DNA from: Nymphaea colorata
Taxonomy: Eukaryota; Streptophyta; Magnoliopsida; Nymphaeales; Nymphaeaceae
Direction of reading: 5' to 3'
NCBI RefSeq assembly: GCF_008831285.2
Contig: NW_022204508.1
Span: forward strand, 1,206,575-1,270,574
DNA length: 64,000 nucleotides
The notes under the pieces are model-generated. The model made no database searches and was not told the DNA's origin. It saw only the letters and a program-made list of their open reading frames with translations. Position 1 is the stretch's first letter; each line of letters opens with the position of its first letter. Positions 23,328 through 34,693 of this stretch are shown here, one piece after another. Position numbers and translations under genes: made by a program.

Positions 23328-23990
23328 GACCATCCTCTTATGGACCCTCCTTTAGCTTCCACCAGGCCTAACAACCATCAGTCATGGCTAAGGTAATCTA
23401 CTGCCACCCACCTGACGCCAGCAACTTGCCCACTACCACCGGTCCCTTGCTGGTAGGCTGAGGCCTCGGCCAACAGGCTGTCTTGTTGAAGACTTTGATC
23501 CGGCCATGCCCGGCTCGTACTAGGTATGGCTAGGCCACCTTGCCCTTGTCGAGCTGGTGCCCCAGCCCAGTTGATCCATCTCATGTCGAGCGCTCCCCGT
23601 CTGCATCATCCTCGCCTGTCGTCCTCCTCCGCACACCAGGCCAGAGTCTTGATACTTGGTACTGGCATGCCCTGTCAAAGAGCCTGACCAGCATTGAACA
23701 AACCAGCTAAGGCCAGCCTAGGGCCGCGGTCACAATCGCTACAGGTACATGGTCAGAGCCGATCCACAACCAGGTCTAGTTGGCAGGCAGTCCATGCCAC
23801 CACCACCTACTAGCTCTTGCCCTAGGCTGCCTTGCTACCCACTCTTCAAGGGACCCGTCTGTGGTTGACAGCCCTCAACAGATCCGCACATTCATGTGTA
23901 ACCTAGCCATGGGCTAGGTAGGCCCTAGGTGGACTTATAGCCAAAGGCCTCATGACCTAGTTGGGAGGTCTACTCTATGGACTGCAAGGT
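23030..23990 (-). other. GC-rich cassette of an inverted LTR-like module, with (CT)n at 23,273-23,327
   Basis: GC-rich, low-repeat text with many 'ggcctag/ctaggc' and 'ggccagc' words. Read on the minus strand it follows a TATA-like 'tttatatgag' (about 24,018-24,009), which itself follows the purine strand of the 24,030-25,475 tract. That is the same order as the plus-strand modules at 41.7-42.97 kb and in the solo LTR. No protein family is recognised in its short open frames. Confidence 0.4.
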
Positions 23991-24029
23991 TGCCAAGTTT
24001 TGATCACCTCATATAAAGTCCCCTCCTTG

Positions 24030-25475
24030 CCTATTTTTCTCTCTCCTTCTCACATGATTTGGTCCCTTTTCTTGCTCTCTTTCTTCTATCTCTCCTCCTC
24101 TATCTTTTATTAGGCTCTCTCTTATCTTTCCATTTACTTTATCTCATAAAATCACTTTTTCTTTTGATTTTATTAGTTGCTCATTTTCTTAGATCCCTCT
24201 CCACTCTTCAATTTATCTCTTAAAATTCCTCTTTTTCTCTCTTTCCTCTTTTTCTCTCTTTTATTAATATATCTCTCTCTTTGATTTCTCTCTTACTTCA
24301 TCTCTCTTTTATTGACCACACTCTCTCTTCGATCTCTTTCCCCCTCTCTTTATTTTTTCTTCCTCTTTTATTAATCTTCTTCTCTCCACTTGATATCTCT
24401 CTCTTCTGCTCTTTCTCTTTGACTTTATTTCCTCAACTAAAATCTCTATTTCCCTCTCCATTATTAAACACATACTCTCTCTCTCTCTCTCCAATTACTC
24501 TTTTAAAATATTTTTTCCTTTTTCTTTTGTTAATCGCTAGCTCTCTTTCTTCCATCTCTCCTAAAATCTCTTTTTCTCCCTCTTTTATTAATTGCTCTCC
24601 TTTTCTTGGATCTCTCTTTTTTATCTCTCTTCTATCTCCAAGCAATATCTCTCTTAAAATGTCTCCATCTCTATCTTTTATTTATCCATGTATCTCTCTT
24701 TATGATTTTTCTCTTAAAATCTCTTATTCTTTCTATTTCACTAATTTCTCTCTCTTATATTTGTCTCTTCTTCTCTCTTTGATTTCTTTCTTAAAATCTC
24801 TTTTTCGTTTACATACATACACACACACACACAAACACATATCTTTCTTTGATGTCTTTCTTAAAATCCATTTTTCTCTCTCTTTTATTAATTTTTATCC
24901 CTCTCTTTCTCTCTCTTTTTTATTTCTCTCTCCTTTATTTCTCTCTCCTTTTCTCTTTCCTTATTTGATTTCTCTCTTAAAATATTTCTTTCCCTTTTAT
25001 TAACCTCTCTTTCTCTTTTTTATTTCTCTCTCTCTCTCTCTCTTCTTTTTCACTCTCTTCTCTCACTTTTTGATTTCTCTGAAAATATCTCTTTTTCTCT
25101 CTTTTATTGATATCTCTCTCTTCAATTTCTTTCTTGGAATCTTTCTTTTCTCTCTTTTATTAATCTCTTTCTGATTTCTCTCTTGAAATCTATATTCCTC
25201 TCTCCCTCTCTCTTTAATTTTTCTTTTAAGATATCTTTCTCTTCCTTTTATTAGTCTTTCTGCTCCCTCTTCATCGCTTCAATTTATATATATATATATA
25301 TATATCTCTCACTCTGATTTCTCTCTTAAACTATTTTTTCTCTCTTTTGTTAATCTCTCTCACTTCGATAACTCTTTCTTTCTCTATGATTTCTCTCTTA
25401 ATTTTTTCCCTTTTATTGATCTCTCTCTCTCTTTGATTTTTCTCTTAAAATATTTATTTCTCTCTCATAGTGTTA
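24030..25475 (-). repeat. Long degenerate pyrimidine satellite (purine strand on minus)
   Basis: About 1.4 kb of C/T-rich sequence repeating gatttctctcttaaaatctc then tttttctctcttttattaat, with a loose period of about 50-60 bp. The reverse complement is the same satellite as 26,830-27,670 and 41,715-42,080. A 240-codon open frame through it (Ser/Leu/Phe-rich) arises from the composition. Confidence 0.85.
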
Positions 25476-25514
25476 AACTACATCTTTAACCACCTTTTAA
25501 TCATCATTCTCTTA

Positions 25515-26263
25515 CGCTTTGTTTGGATGGGGGAAAGGGAAGGAAAGGGAGGGATGAAAATGAATGGAAAGGAAAGGGAGGGAATGGGAATGGGAAAGGA
25601 AGGGAATTGAAAGAAAATGAAAGGAAAGATGTGATTATAAAGCTTGTTTTGATAGAAAAGAATTAATTGCTAAAATCACGTTTGTATGTACTAGATAAAG
25701 AAAAGAAAAGGATAGAATTTATAATACTTTAGAATAATACCCCTAACATTCAAAAATTTATCCTTCAAATAAAAATATTTTTAATTTGATTTCCTGATTC
25801 AATAAAAGAGGAACCATACTTACACTTGACATTTCATTTTGTAGTAATAAATATGATAAAAATTTATATCAATCGAACAAAATGCCATTTTTAGGTGCAC
25901 TAATTAGATGACATAAAAATGACAAAAACTTGAGTTTGGTAAAGGGGCCATTGTGAAATACCATCTAAGTCTCGAGTAGTGGTGGAAGGGAGAGAAAGAG
26001 ACACACAAAGTTGGTTGATGTCTCTTCTGAGGGCTGGTGGAAAGGGTATACACAGTAGAAAGGGATAGGTTTTTTCTTTCCCTCCCAATTATGGAAGGAT
26101 TGGATTTACATTAGAGATCTCTTTCATTTCCCTCCCTTTCCTTTCTCTCCCTTTGCTACCAAACAAACTTTTTATTTTCCTTTCATTTTCTTTTTTTTAA
26201 TTAATCAACCAAACAAAGGATTGATTGTTCTTTCCTTTACTTTTCCTCCATCCAAACAGGGTG
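25515..26263. mobile_element. Harbinger/Tourist-like MITE, 749 bp
   Basis: Terminal inverted repeats cgctttgtttggatgg and ccatccaaacagggtg, flanked by TTA at 25,512-25,514 and 26,264-26,266, as expected for PIF/Harbinger insertions. Purine-rich subterminal text at the left (ggaaagggaggga) is mirrored by its complement at the right. The interior is AT-rich and noncoding. Same family as 6,403-7,373 and 53,440-54,409. Confidence 0.8.
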
Positions 26264-26266
26264 TTA

Positions 26267-26829
26267 ATATATACCTGTTGATCATCATAATAGTAGTCTC
26301 AAAAGAATAAATTTCCTAAACACGCACATCCTCGATTAAATTGAAGCACAAAAAGGCATGAGAAGCGTTACTTTCATCAACTTCTTCTAGAATAGGCGCT
26401 TCCTCCCATACTCAATGATGGAAGAGAGATATTCTCATAATCCCAAAGATAAACACACACATATATATATATTTTTCCTTATATAAGCCTCTAAGGAACC
26501 TTTGGAGACTTACCCTAAGCTCTTCACTGATCCCTAGTTCAATTTCCAGCCTATATAAAAAATGAAGTCTTCTGTAAATTTCTAAAATTATTTCTTGAAC
26601 TTACAATCTTAAGTTTTATCAAATTTATGATATCTGATTATTAAAGCAAATCTCTTTTTTTCCCTCTCTTATATTATCTCTTAAAACATCTTTTTTTCTC
26701 TCTTATTAATCTTTCCTCTCTCTTTCTTCGATTTGTTGGCTGGATGTGGAAAATGCTGGTTGTGTTACTTGGAAAGTTGTGTGGCTCTTAAGAATAACTA
26801 GATTTTAGACAAAGGATCGTAGGAATTTA
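26267..26829. other. Spacer between inverted satellite arms
   Basis: Unassigned sequence with a short (AT)n run near 26,461-26,472 and another 90-bp piece of the pyrimidine satellite at 26,648-26,735. The strand switch to purine-rich satellite occurs between 26,735 and 26,830. Confidence 0.6.
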
Positions 26830-27564
26830 AAACTTAAGACTTTGAGAGATAGAGAAAAAAAGGGCGAGAGTGAGAAAGAGATAGAGATTTTAAAAAGAGG
26901 GAGCGAGAGAGCTTAAGAAGAAATCAAACAGAGAAACAAAGAGAAATCAGAGACAAAGCAAGAGAGAAAGGAAGAGAGATGTCATGAGAGAGATCAAAGA
27001 GAGAGAAATAGACAAATTGTAGAGAGAGTGTGACTAATAAGAGAAAGAGAGAGAGAGAGAGAAAAATCTAAGGGAGTTGGAGAGAGGTGTAGAGATTTTA
27101 AGAGAGAAATGGAAGAGAGTTAGAGAGATATTAATAAAAGAGAGAAAAATAGTTTTAAAGAGAGAAATCAAAGGGAGAGATGGGAAGAGAGAGAGTTTAA
27201 AAAAATAGATAAATCTAAGACAAAGAGAGGGAGATTAATAAAAGCAATAGAAAAGTAGAATTTAAGGGAGAAATTTGAAGAGATGCACAGATTAATAAAA
27301 AAGAGAAAAGGAAAGATTTTAAGAGAAAACTCCAACCGAGGGGGAACGGAGAGAAAAAGATCAAAGAGAGAAATATTAATAAAAGAGAAAAAATTAATAG
27401 AGAAACCGAAGTGAGGGAGACAGGAAAAGGTCATAATAAAAGCAAGAGAAAAAGTGATTTTAAGAGATACTAGAAATTGACCAGAGCAGTAAGTTGAAGA
27501 GAGAGAGAAAAAAAGAATTTAAGAGAGGAATCAAAGAGAGAGATATTTGAAAGAGAGATAAGTT

Positions 27565-27598
<34 letters not shown>

Positions 27599-27670
27599 TA
27601 ATAAAAGAAAGAGAAAGAGAGACTTTAAGTGACAAATCAAAGAGAGAGAGAGAGAGAGAGAGACTCAAGG
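26830..27670 (+). repeat. Long degenerate purine satellite
   Basis: About 840 bp repeating 'aagagagaaatcaaagagag' and 'attaataaaagagagaaaa' with interspersed (GA)n runs (27,040-27,061; 27,566-27,595; 27,641-27,662). It is the complement of the 24,030-25,475 tract, giving an inverted arrangement centred near 26,780. It leads directly into an LTR promoter block at 27,690. Confidence 0.85.
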
Positions 27671-27689
27671 TTACAAGTAAGAAAGTACT

Positions 27690-27850
27690 AGACGTTCCCC
27701 AAGGGTTACCTCATGCCCAAAAGAGAAGATTGTGGAGATATTTATAGAGAGTTTTGGAGCCAAAACTCAAAATTTGAATTTTTTGAATTTAACAACATTT
27801 TCATGCAAGTTCCAAGTATTTTTCAATGTTTTTTAAATTATTCTCTCTTT
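27690..27850 (+). mobile_element. LTR promoter-block fragment of the long-LTR family
   Basis: 'ccccaagggttacctcatgccc', then tatttatagagagttttggagccaaaactcaaaatttgaatt-type text (TATA-like box at about 27,739-27,747), matches the LTR block at 17,035-17,120 and 11,570-11,650. It is cut off where LINE sequence starts. Confidence 0.65.
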
Positions 27851-28889
27851 CGTTTAAATTTTTCAAAGCATTGGGTTAATGGTGTTCTTTTATAAATGAC
27901 GATGTCTTCATATGTAATTGTGGTAAATGGTAAGGAGTGTGATTTTTTTTTTCATGCCTAGCGTGGACTTCGACAAGGTGGTCCCATTTCTCCTTTTCTG
28001 TTTATTTTTCTGATGAAGGTTCTTTCTAGGAAACTTCAATGGGAAAAATCTTGAGGAGCTTTGAAGGTGCTGAGAGTTATTGGATACAATTTAATCTACC
28101 TTGCTTTGCCGATGACATAATGTTGTGACTTGTGTTCAACTACTGAAAAAGATTCTATTCTAGCAATCAAAGCAGTGTTTGTTGATTTTGCGGTAAATGC
28201 TGGTTTGGAAATAAACCACTCAAATTCCTGTGGTAAACCACTCAAATTCCTGTTTTGTTGCTTTTCATGTGGAGGTTTTAATGTTTGTTGAGTTTGAGCA
28301 TATTTTGGGCTTGAAGGCGGTGCCCTTGCCTGTTTCCTATTTAGGGTTGCCACTATTTACGGTCTCTCTCCTTGTTCAATATTGTGACCCCTTAAGGGAA
28401 AAGATCTTGAAGAAACTGGCGCTATGGAAAAGTAGATTACTTTCTTTCCAGGGTAAATCATGTTTAATCATGCATGTTATTGAAAGTGTTACAGGATTTT
28501 GGATGAGATGCTTTAAGGTTCCTAATTCTGTTGCCAGAGATATCTCAAGAAAATGTGCATGTTTTTTTTGGGCAGAGCAAGAAGGAAGTAAGACACTTCA
28601 TGCTATCAGCTAGCATCAATTGTGTGGTCATCTGAAAGAAGCAATCTATGGACATTTAATTCTGCTCTTCTTCTATATCCTGCTAAAAATTCTATCTTAG
28701 CAACCTCTTTATGGTCTGCTTATCTAAAGTTGAAATATTTGGATTGTGACAGTCTTTGGACTTGTAGAAAAATTTGAAATATGTCATTGATTTGGAAAGG
28801 TGTCCTGGATAGCTGGCAGGCAGTTGGTCATCAAATTCAATGGGATGTAGGGGATGGCAGACAGACTAAGTTTCGGTTGGGCAACTGGG

Positions 28890-29327
28890 TAGGGATGTCA
28901 ACGGATCGGATTCGGATCGGATACATCTTTAATCATATCCGTTTTTCGGATATTCATATATTCAGATTCGGATTCAGATTCAAATTCGAATAAACCGAAG
29001 TCATATCCGAATCCAAAATCCAATTTCACAATCTGAATCCGATTTTTATATTTATATCCGAATTCGAATCCGAATTTTGAACTGGATTTTGCCATTTTTC
29101 AAGTATTAGATAGAGGATATTTGTATAAAAATGAATCTGATCCAAATCTGTAACCGAATCTGATCCGATATTTATGTATATCCAAATCCGAATCCGATCG
29201 GATGTCATTTATTAAATCTGAATCCGATCGGATTTCTTAATCGGATAGTAAATTTTTATCCATATCTGATTTTTTCGGATCGGATCGGTAGGATATCTGA
29301 TTCAAATCGGATATATTGACATCCCTA
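28890..29327. mobile_element. hAT MITE, 438 bp, with perfect 8-bp target duplication
   Basis: Terminal inverted repeats tagggatgtcaac and ttgacatcccta, flanked by caactggg at 28,882-28,889 and 29,328-29,335. The body consists of many 'ggatcggatt', 'tccgaatccg' and related words in both orientations, giving strong self-complementarity. No coding capacity. The TAGGG end and 8-bp duplication fit the hAT superfamily. It sits inside LINE coding sequence, so it is younger than that LINE. Confidence 0.92.
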
Positions 29328-29727
29328 CAACTGGGATTGAGGACTTTTGTCTTCTACAAGCAGATCAGGAAGAAGTAGATGACCTGATCATTTCTTGAAA
29401 TGGTATGTGCGTGGTATGCTTTTGACTTATCGAAATAGGGACTTAGCCCCTCCTTGATCGATCTGGATTAATGGAATGGTTGAGATGTCAGGACTCTCTG
29501 ATTACAAAGATAATCTCTTATGGGGTCCTCAAATTATGAAAGTAATGCAGATTATGGACTTTTTATGAGGACATTAGAAAGAAGAGACCAATTTTAGAAT
29601 GGAGAAAGTTGCTATAGTGTTGTAAAGCAATTCTTCGTGCTAAATGGTGTTGTTTTCTGACTTTAGAAAGGAGATTTTTCATGCAAGATGGAATCAAACA
29701 TTTTGGAATATCTATAGCCAATAGATG

Positions 29728-30127
29728 TGTCATGGGCTGACTTTCTTCGGCCCATGCGGCCCGGCGATAGCACATTCATCATAAGCCTAAAGGACTCAAG
29801 AGTTTGGGGAGGACTTGACAATAACGCAGGCGCAAGGAAATCAAAGATCGCAAGGAAATCTGAGGGATGCTCTTACAATGAGCATAAATTGCATTGATCA
29901 CAAGAGCGATGTAAGCAAATATGTTTGGAAAGAAATCACAGCTTTACTTACATAGAATGGCTGAGGCCTCTTACAAGATTCAAATGCCGACCACCCAAAA
30001 TACAAAATCCCTTATATGTACTTGGGATCGGTGGGAGGGTGCTCCATTACTAGTAAACAAATGTGTAATCAAAGATATAGTAAGCAAAAGAAAAGTAAGC
30101 ACAAATAGATTCAGACTTAGGCGAACA
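29728..30127 (-). repeat. 3' LTR of the Ty3/gypsy element
   Basis: 400 bp. Plus-strand text starts tgtcatgggctgac and ends cttaggcgaaca; the matching text at 34,348-34,693 starts tgtcatgagctgac and ends cttagggaaaca. A short minus-strand purine run (aaggggagatgt) abuts its inner edge as the polypurine tract. Confidence 0.93.
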
Positions 30128-31035
30128 ACATCTCCCCTTGTTGATGATGGTGTTCTTTGTAGGATCGGCTCCCGCTGTGGCATGCTCCTCCCTAGGTCTT
30201 CTTCATAAGCATGGAAAGGCTTCAAGTTGCAGACATGGAACACTAGATGTACTTTGAAGACTAGTGGTAAGTTTAACTTGTACGCTAGCTTGCTGATCTT
30301 CTTGATCATGACGAATAGTCGTTCGTACTTTCGTATCAGGACATGGTGTTCCTCATGAAAGATTCTTGTACGATCTGGGTACAACTTCACGAGGACATGA
30401 ACTCCAACTCTAAACTCTACAGGATGTCGCCTTTTGTCGGCCCATTTCTTCATCTTCTTGGCTACCTTGTGCAAGAACACCTTGGTTAGCTCTGTCTGCT
30501 CCTGCCAGTCTCTGACAAACTGATAAGCGAAGATGGCCTTCCCTTTTCTTGAGCAATGAGAGTGTGCAGCATCAACGACTGTTGATCAGTGGCTATCTCG
30601 AATGGACTGTGCCCCGAAGACTCGCTCTTTTGTAAGTTGCAGTAGAATTGGGCTACATCAAGTAATTTCACCCAATTTTTCTGATTCGTGCACACAAAGT
30701 GCCTAGCCATCAGTCTGTGGGTGGAAGCTTGTTGAAAACAATAAGTCCGAGCCCAGCAGTCAAAACACTTATCGTCAAAACTTGCCTATGTAGCTGGCCA
30801 TCACGATAGCAACAATACTTTTTGGCACACCCCAATACTTTACTATATTCTTCAGGAACAACTTTTTTGTCTTCTTTGTAGGGCACTCCTTTGAGGTTGG
30901 GATAAATGTCGCATACTTAGAGAATCGATTCACAGCCATCAAGATAGAGCTGAGTCCATCGACCTTTGGGAGACCAACATTGAAGTCCGTGGATAGACTT
31001 TCCAGCGGATGCTCCAGAATAGGAAGAGGTTCCAA
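29980..31035 (-). pseudogene. Integrase of the Ty3/gypsy element (broken)
   Basis: Minus strand in three frames. The core start (31,035-30,775) has PLESLSTDFNVGLPKVDG, then VNRFSKYATFIPTSKECP, then NIVKYWGVPKSIV. The middle (30,710-30,486) has MARHFVCTNQKNWVKLLDVA. The C-terminal part (30,480-29,980) has YKLNLPLVFKVHLVFHVCNL followed by KPFH. Catalytic acidic residues are altered in the core (an 'AIVMAS' replaces the usual SDRD-type box). This enzyme would have joined element DNA to the genome; it is inactive here. Confidence 0.88.
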
Positions 31036-31379
31036 TGAGCCGGCAGTCTTCTAATTGACTCCCTTGTCTTGATGACAGATGAGGCACGTCTTCACATAAG
31101 TCTCCACATCATCCTGCATTTGTGGCCAATAGTAGCCACGTTCAGGTAAGGCCAAGGTTCGCTCCTGGCCAGGATGGCCTGCCCACAAAGTATTGTGGTA
31201 CTCCTTCAATAGTTCTCACCGAAGATTTCCCCACCTTGGCACAAATACTCATCCACCTCGAGTGAGAAGGAGTCCTCTCACAACGAAAATCTCCTGGTCC
31301 TGCCCGTCTTAGCCAGGGATACTAGATGCTTTGCGTAGAGTCTTGTTGCATGCCTTCTTGAATAAGTTCTAGAAGGTTG

Positions 31380-31930
31380 CCCCTCTAGTTGCACTTCAGA
31401 AGCCCCTATTCACGTGGCCGCAAGCTTTGCCTTGCAACTCAGTGTGTCTACCCCCACTCATATTCCAACACGAAGTCAAACTCGGCCAGGAATTATTGCC
31501 AATGAGCCTACTTGGGAGATAACTTCTTCTACATCTAGAAGTAGCTCGTGGCTAGATTATCTGTCTTCACGACTGCGCTCCCAGCAAAAAGTGTCTCCAT
31601 ATACGAAGGCAGTGCACGATTGTAGTTATTTCTCATTTGTGAACATTATAGCGCTTCTCTGCTTCCTTCAACTTTTGGCTCTCATAAGCGATTGGATGCA
31701 CTCTTGCATCAATACGCCGCCAATGGCAAAATCGAAAGCATCATTGTGTACTTCAAAAGGTTTCAAGTGGTCGGGCAAGTTATGCACAGCCTCTCTCACA
31801 AGAGCTCTCTTCAATTCTTCAAAGGCATCTTGGGCAGACTACGTTCAAGGCCAAGCGGTGTTCTTCTTGAGCAAGTCAATGACAGGTGTAACAATTAGAG
31901 AATACCCCTCGATGAACCATATGTAATAGT
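31380..31930 (-). pseudogene. RNase H and linker of the Ty3/gypsy element (broken)
   Basis: Minus strand has KPFEVHNDAFDFAIGGVLMQE (about 31,700-31,765; split here by position only), the start of the Ty3-type RNase H that removes the RNA strand. Later text (SHELLLDVEEV) is weak. Several stops. Confidence 0.75.
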
Positions 31931-31959
31931 TGGTCAATCCGAGGAAGGACCGCAACTCA

Positions 31960-32570
31960 GGTACTATAGCTGGCTAAGAAAACTGATCTCCTGTTGACTA
32001 AAGAGACACTTCTCGTTCTTCACATAGAGATCATTCTCCTTTAATACTCCAAAAACCGTCTGCAGATGACTGACATGCTCCTCCATGCTGCGTCTAAAGA
32101 CCATGATATCATCAAGATAGACTACCACGAACTTGTCAAGGTACGGGCAGAAGATCTTGTTCATTAGTGTTGAGAATGTTGCTGGCGTATGTCAACCTGA
32201 ATGGCATAACTAAGGATTCATAAACACCCTAGCGGGTGACACAAGTAGTCTTTGGTTCATCCCCTTCTACTATCCTGACTTGCCAATAGCTCGATAGCCC
32301 GATCGAAGATCCAACTTTGGAAAGATTCATGTATTTCCCAATTGATCCAATAAGTCACCAATGAGCACAGATACTTGTTCTTGATTGTTACCTTGTCCAA
32401 TGCAGGATAGTCGACACACAGTCTCTTTGAGCCATCGTGTTTCAGCTGAAACAACACAGGTGTTTCATAAAGAGCCTTGGAGGTCCTGATGATTCCTCCC
32501 GCCAACATTTCATCTAGTTGACGTCACAATTCCTTCAACTCCATGGGACTCATCTGGTAAGGCGCCATTG
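31960..32570 (-). pseudogene. Reverse transcriptase of the Ty3/gypsy element (broken)
   Basis: Minus strand. [20 protein letters not shown], then [20 protein letters not shown] (about 32,400-32,508), then, after frameshifts, the catalytic YLDD box at 32,108-32,119 and HLQTVFGVLKENDLYVKNEK. These are fingers, palm and thumb in proper order. The region between about 32,165 and 32,257 shifts frame, so no functional enzyme can be made. Confidence 0.9.
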
Positions 32571-32939
32571 CAGGTGGTTTTGCACCTGGGACCAATTCAA
32601 TAGCATGATCCACTTCACGTCGTAGTGGCAGTCATCTGGGGAGTTCCACAGGCATCATTTCTGTGAACTCTTCCAAGACAGGCTCAAGTGCCTCTAGGAC
32701 CGAATCAAGGAGTTTTCAGCCACTTCCTTGTTCGCCACCAAGGAAACTTCTCATCAAGAATACCGATGGCACGCAGATGCAGCATTGGCATTATCTTTGC
32801 CAAACTGAGAAGCTCCATGCCTAGGATCATCTTGAAATCATCCATCGGTGCCACCGAGAAGTTTGCTTTTCCAGACCAGCTCTCAATCTTCACTACTACA
32901 TCCGGACCACTCCATGGATGGACTTCGCCTCTGAGTTCA

Positions 32940-33090
32940 CCACCTTCATGCGTAACTCCCCCTCTCTAGGGTGAAGCCCAATCACTTCGCCTCCTCTTCC
33001 AAGACAAAGTTGTGTGTTGCACCAGCATCCACCATCGCTGTCGTGGACTTTCCATTCACCAAGATGTCCAAGTACATGAGTCATGTGGCC
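32940..33090 (-). pseudogene. Aspartic protease of the Ty3/gypsy element (fragment)
   Basis: Minus strand reads LVNGKSTTAMVDAGATHNFV. The DAGATHNF box (about 33,010-33,033) corresponds to the D(S/T)GA active site of retroviral-type proteases that cut the polyprotein. Flanking frames are broken. Confidence 0.75.
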
Positions 33091-33299
33091 GTCATTGTTG
33101 TCACCTTCAGGGTCTCCTTCAAAGCACTGAGGATTTGGAGAGCGCTCATATGCTTCCTCTTCTTGACCCTGCACAGAAAAGTCAGATTGTTTGGAAGTGC
33201 TGGCCTAGTTGCTTTCGACATTCGGGCATTTAGAAGCAAAGTGATTCCCACTACAGTGCAACACTTCAATCCTTGTGGTGGCCGGAAAGACCTATAAGT

Positions 33300-34271
33300 G
33301 TTGCCATCTCACGCATTTTCACCATTGTTCTTCTGAGACCGCTGCATTAGTGTTCCCCTTTCTACTTGTCGAGTTCTCCGATTGTTCCCACCACTTTTGT
33401 GGTTGCTGTTTGCACCCTTATTGGAATTGTAGGGCTTGTATTCAAACTTCAGCCGCCTTAAGGTATCTACCAAGGCTTTTGGCCGCTGCAAGGGCACTAC
33501 TCAAGTCTTTTGGGTCTTGTCGCCAGAGTTCTTGCTGCACCCATGGTTGTAATCCATTCATGAAATGGAATAGTCGATCCTCGTCAGACATTCTTGAAAT
33601 TTCAAGCATCTTCGTTGTGAATGCTTGAGCATAGTCATGGATCGATCCGATCTGCTTGAGTTCCATCAATCGCCGTCTTGCAAGATATTCTATGTCTTTG
33701 GGCAGGAAATACTCGCACATCTCATGCTTGAATTCCTCCCAAGTATCAATAGTGCAAATGCCACTTTCGACGTCACTATCCCACCTCCACCACCACAGCA
33801 TGGCGTCATCCATCAGAAACATTGAGGCAGTTGTGATCTTCATTTCATCATCATGGATGTGGTTCACCTTGAGGTATTTTTCGAGATGATAGAGAAAGTT
33901 CTCGAATTCCTTAGCATTTCGAACATCGCTGTACCTCTTTCGTCCCCTCTAGGAAGCCGATTATCCAGGGTCCTATTTCACATTCTGAGGACTTCCATCT
34001 CATCCTCCATCGCAGCTAAACAGGCTAAAACTTCTCCTAACTGAGAGTTCACCTGGTCCATATTCTGATTTGTCCCAACATTGTACTCTTCGAAGCTCCG
34101 TGCAGCTTCGGTCATGGAATGAGTCAAGGAGGCAATGGTTGTCTCGGTTGCAACCAGCCGTGCTTCCATTCCTTCATTGGTCACACTCGTCTTCTTTTGT
34201 TGACGAGTCTGTACTCCCTCTGCTACAGAATTCTGTTCATCTGCAGCCATGATGCCACAGATAGCAGCCAA
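33300..34271 (-). pseudogene. gag of the Ty3/gypsy element (broken)
   Basis: Minus strand. An N-terminal part (34,271-33,978, 97 codons from ATG 62 bp after the primer site) and a gag core (33,867-33,442) lie in different frames. The core reads DDAMLWWWRWDSDVE, then WEEFKHEMCEYFLP, then ARRRLMELKQIGSIHDYAQAF, then MNGLQPWVQQEL, the typical retrotransposon Gag pattern that forms the capsid. A zinc-knuckle-like CSGNHFASKCP follows near 33,250 in yet another frame. Frameshifts separate all three. Confidence 0.85.
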
Positions 34272-34332
34272 TCATTGGATAGCTTGACACCAACCTAGCT
34301 CCCCACGCCCCACCATGCCAGATGATCAAACT

Positions 34333-34345
34333 GGCTCTGATACCA
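34333..34345 (-). promoter_or_regulatory. Primer-binding site, initiator-Met tRNA
   Basis: The minus strand reads TGGTATCAGAGCC two bases after the 5' LTR end. This is the usual complement to the 3' end of plant initiator methionine tRNA, used to prime minus-strand DNA synthesis. Confidence 0.93.
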
Positions 34346-34347
34346 GT

Positions 34348-34693
34348 TGTCATGAGCTGACTTTCTTCAGCTCGTGTGGCCCGGTGATAGCACCTTCATC
34401 AAGGAAATCAAAGATCGCATGAAAATTTGAGGGATGCTCTTGCAATGGGCATAAATTACATTGATCGCAAGAGTGATGTAAGCAAGGGTGTTTGGAAAGA
34501 AATCACAACATTACTTACATAGGATGGCTGGGGCCTCTTATAGTATTCAAATGCCGACCACCCAAAATACAGAATCCCTTATATGCATTTGGGACCTGTG
34601 GGTGGGTGTTCCATCACAGGTAAACAAAAGTATAACCAAAGACATAGTAAGCAAAGCGAAGTATGCAGAAATAGATTCAGACTTAGGGAAACA
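34348..34693 (-). repeat. 5' LTR of the Ty3/gypsy element
   Basis: On the minus strand it begins TGTTTCCCTAAGTC and ends CATGACA. It is about 54 bp shorter than its partner at 29,728-30,127, mainly from loss of the segment near 'aaggactcaagagtttgg'. Confidence 0.93.

Larger units (their letters stand above)
29728..34693 (-). mobile_element. Ty3/gypsy LTR retrotransposon, 4,966 bp, defective
   Basis: Complete structure on the minus strand. LTRs lie at 34,348-34,693 (5') and 29,728-30,127 (3'), with target duplication AGATG at 29,723-29,727 and 34,694-34,698. There is an initiator-Met primer-binding site at 34,333-34,345 and a polypurine tract just inside the 3' LTR (about 30,128-30,139). Domains in order are gag, protease, reverse transcriptase, RNase H and integrase; integrase after RNase H defines Ty3/gypsy. 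All frames are broken. The two LTRs differ at many sites and by an indel of about 50 bp, so the insertion is old. It sits within the LINE of 27,851-35,470. Confidence 0.95.

Noticed and set aside
22823-23371. Several open frames with SLSLSL or IYIYIY runs
   Set aside because: Direct translations of (CT)n and (AT)n microsatellites.
24281-25003. A 240-codon open frame on the plus strand, rich in Ser, Leu and Phe, resembling a membrane protein
   Set aside because: It is entirely inside the degenerate CT satellite. Lack of stops follows from the pyrimidine composition, and related satellite arms elsewhere do not conserve the frame.
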